Shown: piece after piece, positions 44,603-55,689 of the stretch
How the letters are laid out: each line of letters opens with the position of its first letter
Position numbering within the stretch: position 1 is the first letter of the stretch
NCBI RefSeq assembly: GCF_036373705.1
Contig: NC_089858.1
Span: forward strand, 16,305,749 to 16,369,748
Source of the DNA: Amia ocellicauda
Lineage: Eukaryota > Chordata > Actinopteri > Amiiformes > Amiidae
Direction of reading: 5' to 3'
DNA length: 64,000 nucleotides
Position numbers and translations under genes: made by a program
The notes under the pieces: model-generated
What the model saw: only the letters and a program-made list of their open reading frames with translations
Database searches by the model: none
What the model was told of the DNA's origin: nothing

Positions 44603-45411
44603 ACCAAGGTAATCACATCCACATGGGGTTTTACTGAGCTGGAGCTCCCGCTTGGATCTTCTTTGGGTTGTATTGCCTGATATCTTCTAGTTTACAGTAA
44701 GGCTGAAGAGAAATTGCTGCCATTGAGCAAGTGTTGTTCACTCCCCACAGTGACCGCTAAGGCACCACGCAGACAAACACCAAAATCCAGCCCGGGAGCA
44801 AAATGACCTCAGAGCAAAGGCATGAGGATGAGTGCAGAACTGGTTCAGCCAAAACTGCATTTTGAATTAATGGGTTGCTGTGGGTGGAGTTGAAGGCAAA
44901 CATCTCCATCTACCACCTCTCTCCCCCTCTGTCACTGACAGAAACCACTCAGGAAACACTGCTGTTAAAAGACTGTTAGGACACACTTCCTCTGTGACGT
45001 GAGAAGAGTGAAAATAAAATTCATCAAGCCTCTTTCCACACTGATGTACAGTACGACTTGCTTGTGCCTGTTAGACAGATATTGAATTTGTGTGTCAGCC
45101 AATGTAATTCAGGCTACTTTTCAACAGGAATTCCGCCTCATTATCTTCAGCTTTCACCTGATTTGCTCAGGGGTGGGGTTTCTTACACTGCTGGACCCAA
45201 AACATCTGTCTCCGTATTTATTTACTATGCATTATTACTATTATTATTTGCAAACCAAACTTCAAAACATATATGTTATCTGAGCAAGCAAGGACAGGAG
45301 ATTTGTATGTTTGCCAAGCCTTTATTTGCGGCCTCTAGGTGTACACATCACTAATAGTGTAATGCCAGTCTCACACCCACCCCCTGATCATTATGTATCA
45401 ACAGCAGTCAA

Positions 45412-45500
45412 ATACCTTGCGCATCACTCAGAGCCGAAGCCAGACGGTGCTCGGCCTTTTCCGCGTCCTCTCAACGAACCTGTCGCCATAGATTAAAAAA
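45412..45500 (-). promoter_or_regulatory. NOD2: Possible NOD2 untranslated first exon
   Basis: On the minus strand a CpG-rich stretch ends at a plausible donor GCGCAAG|GTATTT (about 45,412). Splicing to the acceptor at 44,530 would give the NOD2 mRNA leader. It contains a short ATG-led uORF (starting at 45,489, 21 codons). Evidence is limited to splice consensus and composition. Confidence 0.33.
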
Positions 45501-46430
45501 ACACAAACCAACACTTATTTGTATCTACGGGGATTTTAATGAATGCCATCTCTGCACTCGCTTCCTCTCTGAAGAACTGCGATAATGCGCAGTGAGAGTT
45601 TCCTTTTTTCGATTTGGCAATTAAAAGCTTCAGCCAAGTTTCAAACTGAACTTACTAGACCTTCTGCCACTGCGGGAGTGGAAATGTTGGTGACGTCACA
45701 GATGAGTGCCTGTTTAATTCCACAACACCAGGAGGAAATGTGTTTTAGTTTTATCTACGTTTCATTTGATTGGCCAGTTATTGTCCCCTTAAAGGCAGTT
45801 CGAGAGTGAAAGGCATAATAAGAGCCCCGCGGTAGGATTGCTACCTGTCTGATGCATTAGTTGGTGTGTTTTCATCTGCACACCTTTGTCGTCACACCCT
45901 GGACATGTGCATACATGTGCAGTTCTGCGCATATTTCCTCTGCTCTACCAGTGGGATGGGCGGGATTCTGCAGAACTGCGCACATTTGCGCTACAAGAAA
46001 GCGACCTCTTTTCTGTTCATGAAGAACATTTCCACAAACACAAATGTATTTCAGCATGAACTGCCAAACAGCAGTAGTTCTAAACGTCAGTATTACAGAC
46101 AAATGTTTCAGTCGATTTAAACAGCGTATGCCAAGGAATTGTGGTTGAATACACTAAATGTACTGTAAATGCACATTAAAAGTAATGTGTAAATATACTA
46201 TTGTGTACGGAGACAACCAACATAGGAAAACTGCATTGTTGTCATTGTTTTTGGTATGAGCCAGCTCTCGATGCTGCTTGGATCTCAAGGCAGCTATCTG
46301 TGCTGTACATGGAGTTACTTCTAATGAACTCAAATTACAGTTTCACTTGAAACAACCCACTCCCCCCTCCAGCACTGCAACCATAAACCAATCACAGGGC
46401 AGACAGCCACTCACTGTCACTGAGCAGGCC
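45500..46430. promoter_or_regulatory. Divergent NOD2-SNX20 intergenic region
   Basis: About 1 kb between the two inferred transcription starts, which point away from each other. No gene is seen. A CCAAT box lies at 46,388-46,392 and an imperfect dyad with arms GCAGTTCTGC / GCAGAACTGC is present at about 45,920-45,983. Shared regulation of the two immune genes is plausible but inferred. Confidence 0.4.
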
Positions 46431-46449
46431 AATACTTCCTTCCCCCAAA

Positions 46450-46635
46450 CTTAATCTCTCGCTTCACTTATTATCCAGAAGCGCAGTGCTGAGGGACAGA
46501 GGGGGATTTCACCAGGGGCCGGCACGCTGGCAAACAGAGAGGCCAGCTCATTTTCACATTACAGATCCAGAGGGGTGAGAGCATGGTTTGCCACCAGACA
46601 CCCTAGCAGGGGAGCACAGGAATCTCAGCCCAGGG
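46450..46635 (+). promoter_or_regulatory. SNX20: Possible SNX20 untranslated first exon
   Basis: GC-richer block ending in CAGCCCAGGG|GTAAGC, a good donor at 46,636. Upstream are a CCAAT box and an ETS/PU.1-like ACTTCCTT (46,434-46,441); another ACTTCCTCTTTT lies at 46,851. A PU.1-type promoter would suit a leukocyte gene. Not proven. Confidence 0.35.
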
Positions 46636-47285
46636 GTAAGCACTCTATCCTGATTCATCTCTGCTGTTTGACTCCTGATCCCAACTGACTGACAGGGGCT
46701 CAGTGTCGAGTAGCCCAGGTGTACTTAAGGATGCGGTGACATATCACAGGTCAGAGGCGGTATAGGATCCGCTCCACCACGGTAAACCCCTGGTTTCAGG
46801 ACCGCGTTTGGTCACAGTGCTGCTTGTGTGCTATGGCTCCGAAGGGGGAGACTTCCTCTTTTGCAGTCCCTGTTGACGGGGGGCACAGGGCAGGGAAGTA
46901 GCGATTGAGGAAGTGCAGAATTTCAGTTGGATGGCAACGCAAACAAGCAAAGCAAGACAAATTAAAATAAGGAAGGCCCCAGTTTACCCACTGTGGAGGG
47001 TGTTGATGGCGGAGACCTCTCCTTCACAGGGATCTGGGGACAGACTGCAGTCGGCCTGATGACATGAGTTCATCTTTCTCCTTCTCTTTTTCCAGCAGAC
47101 AGTGCAGTCTGAGAGCTCGTGGTTTCTTGATTCCATTTTTATCTTTCCTGTGGCTGGGTAATTCCCTAAAGTCAGTTTCTAAGAAAGCAGTTCCTTTTGC
47201 AAGACCACAGCAAAAGTTGCTTTAACAAACAAACTACAAAGTCCCGTTAGCTCGGCCTCTATTCACTCCAGTGACAATAGTGAAC

Positions 47286-47330
47286 TTATTTTGTAAGTCG
47301 CCCTGGATAAGGGTGTCTGCTAAGAAATAC

Positions 47331-47379
<49 letters not shown>
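47286..47379 (+). mobile_element. L2-type LINE/SINE 3' tail with (AAT)n
   Basis: Contains TTGTAAGTCGCCCTGGATAA and GGGTGTCTGCTAAGAAAT, the conserved 3' end shared by fish L2-clade LINEs and the SINEs that use their machinery, followed by about 16 AAT units. Only the 3' end is recognisable; the 5' part is truncated or diverged. Confidence 0.75.
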
Positions 47380-47381
<2 letters not shown>

Positions 47382-47746
47382 GGGGCTTGTTATTAACACA
47401 AATTTGTCAAACACATACAAGACAGTACTTATTAGTGTGGTTCTTCTTCCTTTTTTAATTTGACCTCTACTAACCTTTTTCCAGCTAGACACAACTTCTC
47501 CATCTCAGTTACCCAGCTTAGTTTAACTCTAGACTAAGCGCATTTCAAAAAGAGATGGCTTTTCAAGTTTGAATTGACTGGGAGAGGAGAGGAAATGAAC
47601 CCCTACAAACCTTAAAGGAGACACAAAAAGCAATGCAACCAAGCAATGGAATATTCATCACTTTTATACAGAAATATTTCAATTTCTCTCTCTCTGTGCT
47701 GACTCAGAGTCTTTTACTTATGTTAGGGTGGCCCAGACTGTTTGCA

Positions 47747-47891
47747 ATGGGAGATTCCTGCGATCCCGAGCAGAGCGTTCCCAGCCTGGCAGAGGACAAT
47801 GGGGGAAGCCAGTCTGACAGTAGGACACAGCAGCAGCTGCCCCAGGCCTGCGCTCCAGCTCAGCAACACTACGAGCACTGCACAGATCTAG
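47747..47891 (+). CDS. SNX20: SNX20 first coding exon (predicted)
   Basis: ATG in context TTTGCAATGG, then GDSCDPEQSVPSLAEDNGG and a Gln-rich stretch to HCTDL. It ends GATCTAG|GTTGG in phase 1, exactly what the next exon requires. This segment is not conserved with human beyond composition, so it rests on phase and position rather than homology. An in-frame upstream ATG at 47,633 is possible if no intron intervenes. Confidence 0.65.
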
Positions 47892-50883
47892 GTTGGTGTA
47901 ACCTTTCCATTGTTTAGATGGAGACATCTGTATCGGTGTCGTTCAGCCTTGAATGCTGTGTGTGGGCCTCGACCCGAATATGATGATTTAATGGCAAGTA
48001 CAGTTAGGTCCATAAATATTTGCACAGTGACACAATTGTCATCATTTTAGCTGTGTACGCCACCACAATGGATTTGAATTGTGCTTTACGTTTAGACTTT
48101 CATCTTTAATTTTAGGGTAGTTACAGCCAAACTGGGTGAACGGTGTAGGAATTACACGCATTTTTATATGTGGTCCCCCCACATATAAATACTTTTTTTA
48201 GGGGCTCAAAAGTATTTGGACAAACTAACATAATCATGAATTAAATTGTGTGTTTCAATACTTGGTTGCAAATCTGTTGCAGTCAATGACTGAAGTCTGG
48301 AACCCATAGACATCACCAGATGCTGGGTTTCTTCCCTGGTGATGCTCTGCCAGGCCTGCACTGCAGCTGTCTTTAGTTCCTGCTTGTTCTTGTGGCGATT
48401 TGCCTTCAGTTTTGCCTTCAGCAACTGAAATGCATGCTCAGTTGGATTCAGGTCAGCTGATTGACATTTCACTTCTTCGCCTTGGTCTTGGGTTGCTTTC
48501 GCAGTATGCTTCAGGTCATTGTCCATCTGCACTGTGAAGTGCCATCCAATGAGTTTTGAAGGATTTGGCTGAATCTGAGCAGATAATACAGCCCTAAACA
48601 CTTCAGAATTCATCCTGCTGCTTTTGTCAGCAGTCACATCGTCAATAAATACAAGGAACCAGTTCCCTTGGCAGCCATACATGCCCATGTCGTAACAGTA
48701 CCTCCACCATGCTTCACAGATGAGGTGGTATACTTCGGATCATGATCAGTTCCTTCCCTTCTCCATACTCTTCTCTTCCCATCATTCTGCTACAAGCTGA
48801 TCTTTGTCTCATTTGTCCATAGGATGCTGTTCCAGAACTGTACAGGGTTCTATAGATGATTTTTGGCAAACTCTAATCTGGTCTTCCCGTTTCCTGTTTC
48901 CATCTTGTGGTAAACCCTCTGTATTTACTCTGGTGAAGACCTCTCTTGATTGTTGACTTTGACACAGATACACCTACCTCCTGGAGGGTGTTCTTCATCT
49001 GGCCAACAGTTGTGAAGGGGTTTTTCTTCACCCGGGAAATAATTATTCTGTTATCCACCACAGTTGTTCTTCCGGGGCTTTTTGTGTTCTTCAGCTCCTC
49101 AGTGCGTTCTCTCTTTTAGGAATGTACCAAATAGTTGATTTGGCAACACCTAATGTTTGCTATCTCTCTGATTGGTTTGTTTTGATTTCTAAGTCAAGAA
49201 CAAGCAGGAACTAAAGACAGCTGCAGTGCAGTGCAGGCCTGGCAGAGCATCACCAGGGAAGAAACCCAGCATCTGGTGATGTCTATGGGTTCCAGACTTC
49301 ATTGACTGCAGTATATATATATACACTCACCTAAAGCATTATTAGGAACACCTGTTCAATTTCTCATTAATGCAATTAATGCAACCAACCAATCACATGG
49401 CAGTTGCTTCAATGCATTTAGGGGTGTGGTCCTGGTCAAGACAATCTCCTGAACTCCAAACTGAATGTCTGAATGGGAAAGAAAGGTGATTTAAGCAATT
49501 TTGAGCGTGGCATGGTTGTTGGTGCCAGACGGGCCGGTCTGAGTATTTCACAATCTGCTCAGTTACTGGGATTTTCACGCACAACCATTTCTAGGGTTTA
49601 CAAAGAATGGTGTGAAAAGGGAAAAACATCCAGTATGCGGCAGTCCTGTGGGCGAAAATGCCTTGTTGATGCTAGAGGTCAGAGGAGAATGGGCCGACTG
49701 ATTCAAGCTGATGGAAGAGCTACTTTGACTGAAATAACCACTCGTTACAACCGAGGTATGCAGCCAAGCATTTGTGAAGCCACAACACGTACAACCTTGA
49801 GGCGGATGGGCTACAACAGCAGAAGACCCCACCGGGTACCACTCATCTCCACTACAAATAGGAAAAAGAGGCTACAATTTGCACAATCTCACCAAAATTG
49901 GACAGTTGAAGACTGGAAAAATGTTGCCTGGTCTGATGAGTCTCGATTTCTGTTGAGACATTCAGATGGTAGAGTCAGAATTTGGCGTAAACAGAATGAG
50001 AACATGGATCCATCATGCCTTGTTACCACTGTGCAGGCTGGTGGTGGTGGTGTAATGGTGTGGGGGATGTTTTCTTGGCACACTTTAGGCCCCTTAGTGC
50101 CAATTGGGCATCGTTTAAATGCCACGGCCTACCTGAGCATTGTTTCTGACCATGTCCATCCCTTTATGACCACCATGTACCCATCCTCTGATGGCTACTT
50201 CCAGCAGGATAATGCACCATGTCACAAAGGTCGAATCATTTCAAATTGGTTTCTTGAACATGACAATGAGTTCACTGTACTAAACTGGCCCCCACAGTCA
50301 CCAGATCTCAACCCAATAGAGCATCTTTGGGATGTGGTGGAACGGGAGCTTCGTGCCCTGGATGTGCATCCCACAAATCTCCATCAACTGCAAGATGCTA
50401 TCCTATCAATATGGGCCAACATTTCTAAAGAATGCTTTCAGCACCTTGTTGAATCAATGCCACGTAGAATTAAGGCAGTTCTGAAGGCGAAAGGGGGTCA
50501 AACACAGTATTAGTATGGTGTTCCTAATAATCCTTTAGGTGAGTGTATATATATATAAGTATTGAAACTCACAATTTAATTCATGATTATGTTAGTTTGT
50601 CCAATTACTTTTGAGCACCTAAAACTGGGGGGACCACATATAAAAATGGGTGTAATTCCTACACCGTTCACCCAATTTGGATGTAGCTACCCATTAATTA
50701 AAGATGAAAGTCTACACTTCAAGTTTGATTGTTTCCTTTCAAATCCATTGTGGTGGCGTACAGAGCCAAAATGATGACAAATTTGTGTCACTGTCCAAAT
50801 ATTTATGGACCTAACTGTATATATATTTATACTCTTTTTCTTACATGCCATCTGTGTGCCTCCATGCTGGTACTGTGTATTTG

Positions 50884-50914
<31 letters not shown>

Positions 50915-52195
50915 CTCTGTAGGTGTACTGAGTAATTTCCTGCATGTGTGTGTGTTGTAGTAGATGACTGCAGCGCTGGCCCCAGCTCCACCATGACCAC
51001 GAAGCAGCTGCAGGAGTACTGGCGGGAGATGAAGTCGCACAGGAAGCCCGTCAAGCTGCTGTTCGAGATTCCCACCGCCCGCATCGTGGAGCTGCCTCTC
51101 TGCAGATATGTGGTGAGCTCACTGTGAGGCCAGGCAAACCAAATGACAGGCAGCAGGTCCGCTGTGGCGCTGACTACACAGTGGGCTGTTGTACAGACAG
51201 TAGAAATGATGGCTTCTAACATGCTTAGAAGGTGATGAAGATTTTGTACTTGCATGTGCTGATGGACTGTTGCAAAGTTTTCCATCACTACCTTGCAATA
51301 ATAGGGTGAGGATAAAACCCATAACCTGGACTGGTACCTGACATCAATCATCTAAATAGAACCTGAGTGTGCGGTTAAGAGTGAAACAAGCAAATCCTTT
51401 AATCCCACAACTTTAATACATTAAGAATCAACTAACAATTAATTACAACCATAACCCCCTGAATGAGGAATGCGGCCTTAGGTGCCTATATCCAGATAGT
51501 CAGTGCTGTCGTGCCTTTCTCCCCAGATGTACCAAGTGGTGGTGATCAAGTCGGGCAGCTATGATGCCAAGCAGGTGTCCATCGAGAGGCGCTACTCTGA
51601 CTTTGAGCGGCTGCACCAGGAGCTGCTGCAGGACTTCAGCGAGGAACTGGAGGAGGTGACTTTTCCCCGAAAGAAGGTGACGGGCAACTTTGCGCCGGAA
51701 ATCATCACCGAGCGCCGTGCCGCCTTCAAGGACTACTTGGCGCGGCTGTCGTTCCTGAACTGTGTGCGCCGCTCCCCAGCCTTCCTGGCCTTTTTCACCC
51801 ACGACGAGCTGCGGCTGGCCCATAGCTGCCTGCGGGGGGGGCAGTATGCCCGGGCACTCCAGGTCCTGCTGCCCGTGCTGGATCTGCAGGAGAAGCTGGT
51901 GCAGCACAGCCCGGTTCTGTTGGTGCCTACGCTATGTGCTGTGCTGGTGTGCCACCGAGACCTGGACGACTCTGCCAGTGCCTTCTCCATGGGTGAGCGG
52001 GCCCTGGCGCTGACCCGCAGGGTTCACAGACACCTCTACAGGGCCCCCCTGCTGGCCACACTCATTGACCTGGGCTACGAGCTGGGCCGGCCCATTGCCG
52101 TGCTGCAGGAGGAGCTGCAGCGTCTCCAGGACAGCCTGCGAGGGCGTGTGTCCCAGCTCTCCCTCAAGGAGCTGGTGGTGCAGGAGTTCACCTGA
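47747..52195 (+). CDS. SNX20: SNX20 sorting nexin (SLIC-1), complete spliced coding region
   Basis: PX-domain protein that binds endosomal phosphoinositides and the cytoplasmic tail of PSGL-1, moving it to endosomes in leukocytes (known for the mammalian protein). Three coding exons: 47,747-47,891, 50,961-51,112 (or starting 50,964) and 51,527-52,195. The sum is 966 nt, 321 aa (human 316). Order: poorly conserved acidic, Gln-rich N-terminus; MTTKQLQEYWREMK...VKLLFEI start of the PX domain (about 60 onward); the phosphoinositide-binding RRYSDF; FPRKKVTGNF; then a C-terminal TPR-like PXB region (QYARALQVLLPVLDLQEKL...YRAPLLATLIDLGYELG) ending LVVQEFT. Head-to-head with NOD2. SNX21 is the paralogue alternative; the position beside NOD2 and the length favour SNX20. 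Confidence 0.93.
49324..50545 (+). mobile_element. Apparently intact Tc1/mariner DD36E element
   Basis: 1,222-bp element. Left CACTCACCTAAAGCATTATT and inverted right CACTCACCTAAAGGATTATT TIRs of about 28 bases differ at one position, flanked by TA inside a TATATA tract on both sides. It carries one uninterrupted transposase gene and sits inside the older Tc1-like element in SNX20 intron 1. TIR identity and an open frame indicate a young insertion. Confidence 0.93.
49473..50513 (+). CDS. Tc1/mariner transposase, DD36E type, full-length open frame
   Basis: 346-residue cut-and-paste transposase acting on the element's own TIRs. The N-terminus MGKKGDLSNFERGMVVGARR leads into a paired-like HTH (GLSISQSAQLLGFSRTTISRV) and a second HTH region with a GRKC/GRP-like linker. 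Catalytic triad: Asp in VAWSDESRF, Asp in YFQQDNAPCH, Glu in [12 protein letters not shown]. Between the last Asp and Glu I count 36 residues, which places it in the DD36E ('Incomer') group rather than the usual DD34E Tc1 group. A glycine-rich box (AGGGGVMVWG) is present. No stop or frameshift, and length is normal for the family. Confidence 0.94.
   Translation: MGKKGDLSNFERGMVVGARRAGLSISQSAQLLGFSRTTISRVYKEWCEKGKTSSMRQSCGRKCLVDARGQRRMGRLIQADGRATLTEITTRYNRGMQPSICEATTRTTLRRMGYNSRRPHRVPLISTTNRKKRLQFAQSHQNWTVEDWKNVAWSDESRFLLRHSDGRVRIWRKQNENMDPSCLVTTVQAGGGGVMVWGMFSWHTLGPLVPIGHRLNATAYLSIVSDHVHPFMTTMYPSSDGYFQQDNAPCHKGRIISNWFLEHDNEFTVLNWPPQSPDLNPIEHLWDVVERELRALDVHPTNLHQLQDAILSIWANISKECFQHLVESMPRRIKAVLKAKGGQTQY
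50886..50914. repeat. (GT)n microsatellite
   Basis: About 14 GT units just before the SNX20 second coding exon; it contributes to an unusual GT-rich stretch in place of a normal polypyrimidine tract. Confidence 0.95.
50961..52195 (+). CDS. SNX20: SNX20 PX-domain exons
   Basis: Exon 50,961-51,112 encodes DDCSAGPSSTMTTKQLQEYW and the first PX strands, with a TATGTG|GTGAGC donor; a TAGTAG repeat at the acceptor allows two starts differing by one codon. The last exon, from 51,527 (CCCCAG|ATGTACCAAG), encodes the rest of PX with RRYSDFERL and the PXB helical region, and stops at TGA 52,193-52,195. Confidence 0.93.
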
Positions 52196-52316
52196 TACTG
52201 ACCACACCAACGCTTCCTCCCTCCCCACGCCCTGCCCCTCACCCTGCTGCCTCAAATAGACACAGGCACAGACACACTCTGCTGGTCTCCCCTGTTTACC
52301 TTCTTACATGAGCATG

Positions 52317-52416
52317 AGCATGTGCGCGCACACACATACGCACATACGCACACACGCACGAACACACACACGGACACAGGACACATGGACACACGGACAC
52401 GCGCACATACGCTCAC
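52317..52416. repeat. Alternating purine-pyrimidine repeat in SNX20 3'UTR
   Basis: Imperfect GCGCGCACACACATACGCAC-like array with ACACGGAC units between the SNX20 stop codon and its poly(A) signal. Almost strictly alternating, so a strong Z-DNA candidate. Confidence 0.85.
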
Positions 52417-52513
52417 GCATTCTACAACTATAGCCAAGCCTTTGACCAGTTTTATGCAGGTCTGATGCCAAATATTTTTATATATATTGCTGACACGCAT
52501 CATGTAAGAGGCA

Positions 52514-52519
52514 AATAAA
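52514..52519 (+). terminator. SNX20: SNX20 poly(A) signal
   Basis: AATAAA about 320 bases after the SNX20 stop codon; the first canonical hexamer downstream. Confidence 0.65.
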
Positions 52520-52539
52520 AACAGACTGCAGCCTACCTT

Positions 52540-55500
52540 TTGGCAACAGTGATGTTTTTAGAGGGAGCACGCCTAGCACACACAGATGGCTGGAGTTAGG
52601 CCATGCGTTTCCCCCACCAAGTGCAATAGCAGAATTCAGACCGCCCGTGTCCCCCTGCAGGACAGCAACACCTGTATAATCGTGCCTCCCTCTCACACAC
52701 TCAGCAGGCCAGCAGCTATTTGCAGATGCATACATGTACACGAAGTTAGGCTGAAGTCTTCTAGATTCACCACACGAGGGGGCTGTTGTATTTACTTAGA
52801 TGTTCCCTGCAAAGCTTCAGCGCGGTGAACTGTTAAGTGCAACTTTAATTGCTTTTTGACTCCCTGGAATTTTTACAAATAAACCAGTTAATCAAACACT
52901 TATCAATGTAAGGATTTCACATGTGTTTTATAATACATTCCTGACTGTGCTGAAGGAAAGACATGAATGCGGGAAGTTAAATATCTAAAAAAAAACTGAA
53001 TAAAAATGAAATAAAATAAAAATGTAATTTTTCACAGATAAGCTTCTTGTTACTGATCTGCTTACTCAGATGCTGTGCACACTAATCTGAAATATAGGTG
53101 TGACAATTAGAAAAGCAGTTTATTAGTTCCCCACAGTTTGTTAAACCAATGAGCTACACATGACACCTTGGCTGTTTAACTCACACAGCCCTGACTTCAG
53201 TCAGCGCACACAGGCCTGCAGACTGACAAGCCAGGCTGAGTCTGGTGGAAATCTTTGACACCAACTGCGAGGAGGAAAAAAATAAATAAAGCAATAATAA
53301 TTGTTTGGCCTTGAGGGTGCGTATTCAACACGCTGTGTTTCTGATGCAATCTTGAAAGCACTCATCAAAAGCACATCGCTGGAAATGCAGGTCACTGCGA
53401 TTGCCATTTACTCTCCATCTCTCTGCTTTCTTTGATCTAATGGAAATAAAATAATTTTTATTTTAGTTTTTTTCCTCCTTACTGCCAGAGTTTTTGATTT
53501 CGGCTCGTGTTCAATGATTAGACAGTTAATTGCTTAAAAAACAACAACAAAAAGCATTCAAACCCTGTCTAAAGAGCTCAGATAGCACAGTGCCGAACGC
53601 GTGTGAATAGCATGTTTGTTTGTGTGTTTGTGCGTGACCGACTGGATAAAATTCAGGAGCGCACATGGCGAAGCACAGGTGAGCACAGGGAGGCTCTGAG
53701 AAGCAGGATGAGGCCTCGCTAGTCAACAAGACATTGACCATAGGGATCCATTTTCTAAGTATCCTTCAGGCTTTTCACAGCACTGCTTAATCTAGATGAG
53801 AAGCAAAGATGACAGTAAAAAGAGACTGGAAGTTATAATGTCGCCAACCAGAAGGCCATGCCTCCCTGTACTGAAAACACAGAACAGGAGAGAAGAAAAT
53901 TGTGTCAGATAGAGTCCTGCCTTTTACTGGGATTAAAACAAATGGAGGTTAACTATGTAAAGAGCAATTATGAATGTTCTTTTAACAGTTGTGGAAAATC
54001 TGTGAGGGACTGTAATGCATTTTTTCTTCTTCTGAGCCCTACAATTGTTTTAGTTTTTTTGTAAACTCACACACTCTCACTGTAACTCCTAGATTAGCCT
54101 CGGTGGACTCTCGCAGTGTACAACGTGACAGTTCTTATGGGGGACAACAACATACCACTGAAAATAGAACGCAAAGACTCAAATTTGTTCCATTAAGGAA
54201 AGAATGAAAGAATGAAAGAAAAATATGCATTATTCAAGTTTAATTTCAAAAGATTTACCAGCACAATATTAGAAATCTTTCAGACTGCTATAATCATATC
54301 CCCTTCTTTTTTTCTCCTTCTTCTTCTCGTTTTTTAACACTAAAGAAACATGTCCCCCACAGTGCTGCCGTTCACAGTATTGATCATGAAGCCACAGTCA
54401 GATAACATCTCCACACATGACAGACTGTGATGCCTGGGGCTTGGTGCTGTTTGAAGTTTGGCATCTTCAAAATCCTTTTTGTTCAGCTAAATGTGTTCTA
54501 TAAAGATATGCAAAAAAAGAAAAAAAAGAAAACTTGGATGAAGAAGCACTTTTTTTTCATGCAATCCCAGTATCTAGTACGGCAATTGTATGAATACTTG
54601 CCATATAACTTTTTAGTTTTTTACTTACAGAGAACAGCTTTCTATCAGCAAACAGATTCATTTCACCCCAGACACTGCTTGAGAGGTAGGCTGTTATTGT
54701 GCTTATTATTCATTTTAATTAATTTATTTTGGTTTCAAATGAAGCCACGTCCATCACATGCCATTTTCATAATACCAAAATCCCAGGCATTTAGAAAATA
54801 ATTATATAACAAAGGGAAACCAATCTCTACCCTCAGAACTCGGGTGATGTTTTAAGTTTTGTTTCCTAACTGGTATTACCGGTAGGTCCTCCATTTGAGG
54901 ATAGAGGAATGTAGACTGACTCAGGACTTTTAGTCTCAGTAAGCCACGGAATTACGGGCTCTATTTTGCAGCTCAGATAAGGGCATTCTTTTCACATTGC
55001 AGAACTCAGCAAAACAGACAAGCTGTGGGACCTGTCCCAGCACTGAGAGACCACTGTTCTCCCATGACTGTGATGCCCTTTGAAGAAATCCCCACACCTG
55101 CAGAGTCCGGCAGAACACAGTCCTATTCATTTCCTTTAATAAACAAATAAAACAAAGAGGCAGAAAACAAGGAGCGAACACCTTGGCTGCACAGCGCTGT
55201 GCAGGAGCGGTCTTTTCTGAGACCTAGCTGGAATCTGGGAAGCACTCGACCTCTAACATCATACAACGATCAGAAACGAGAAAATGGTCTTCAGCTCTTA
55301 ATCACCCAGGCCTGAACAAAACAGAGAGGTTATGGAACAGACACACATACATATACACAAATATATACACATACACACATTCCTAAAAACAAAATGTGGT
55401 CCTGTCCTGTAAATCCCAGTGCTAAGTGCAGCAAGCATAAGACCTAAAAGAAAGGGTCAGAACATTCAAAACAACCCAATTGCCCTTCCCTGCAGCCCCC

Positions 55501-55680
55501 TGCGCCGGAGCCATGTGGCATCTGCAGCACGTAGCACACAGCGCGGCTGCTATCCGCACCTTCTGCACTCGCTCTCTGATCAAAGGGATGCGCTCTCTTT
55601 CACTTGCTCCTCTGATAAGCGATAAAAGATGTCAGCAAGTCTAATGAGACATGCCTGCAGCCCTCTCCAAGCACCCCGCA
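52540..55680. other. Intergenic DNA downstream of SNX20
   Basis: No gene recognised. A/T-rich with short ORFs that show no family features. By human synteny this leads toward NKD1. Confidence 0.55.
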
Positions 55681-55689
55681 GCCAGCGCA

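Larger units (their letters stand above)
48001..50817 (-). mobile_element. Tc1-like fold-back derivative, host of a nested element
   Basis: The left end CAGTTAGGTCCATAAATATT and the inverted right end (…AATATTTATGGACCTAACTG) are flanked by TA at 47,999-48,000 and 50,818-50,819. The left arm carries a decayed minus-strand transposase: C-terminal part 48,206-48,688 with MDNDLKHTAKATQ, and HTH part 48,873-49,061. At about 49,195 it joins a plus-strand copy of the transposase 3' end, so both arms carry the same roughly 350-400-base terminal segment in inverted orientation. It is the same rearranged form as 19,750-21,000. Interrupted by the element at 49,324-50,545. Confidence 0.9.
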
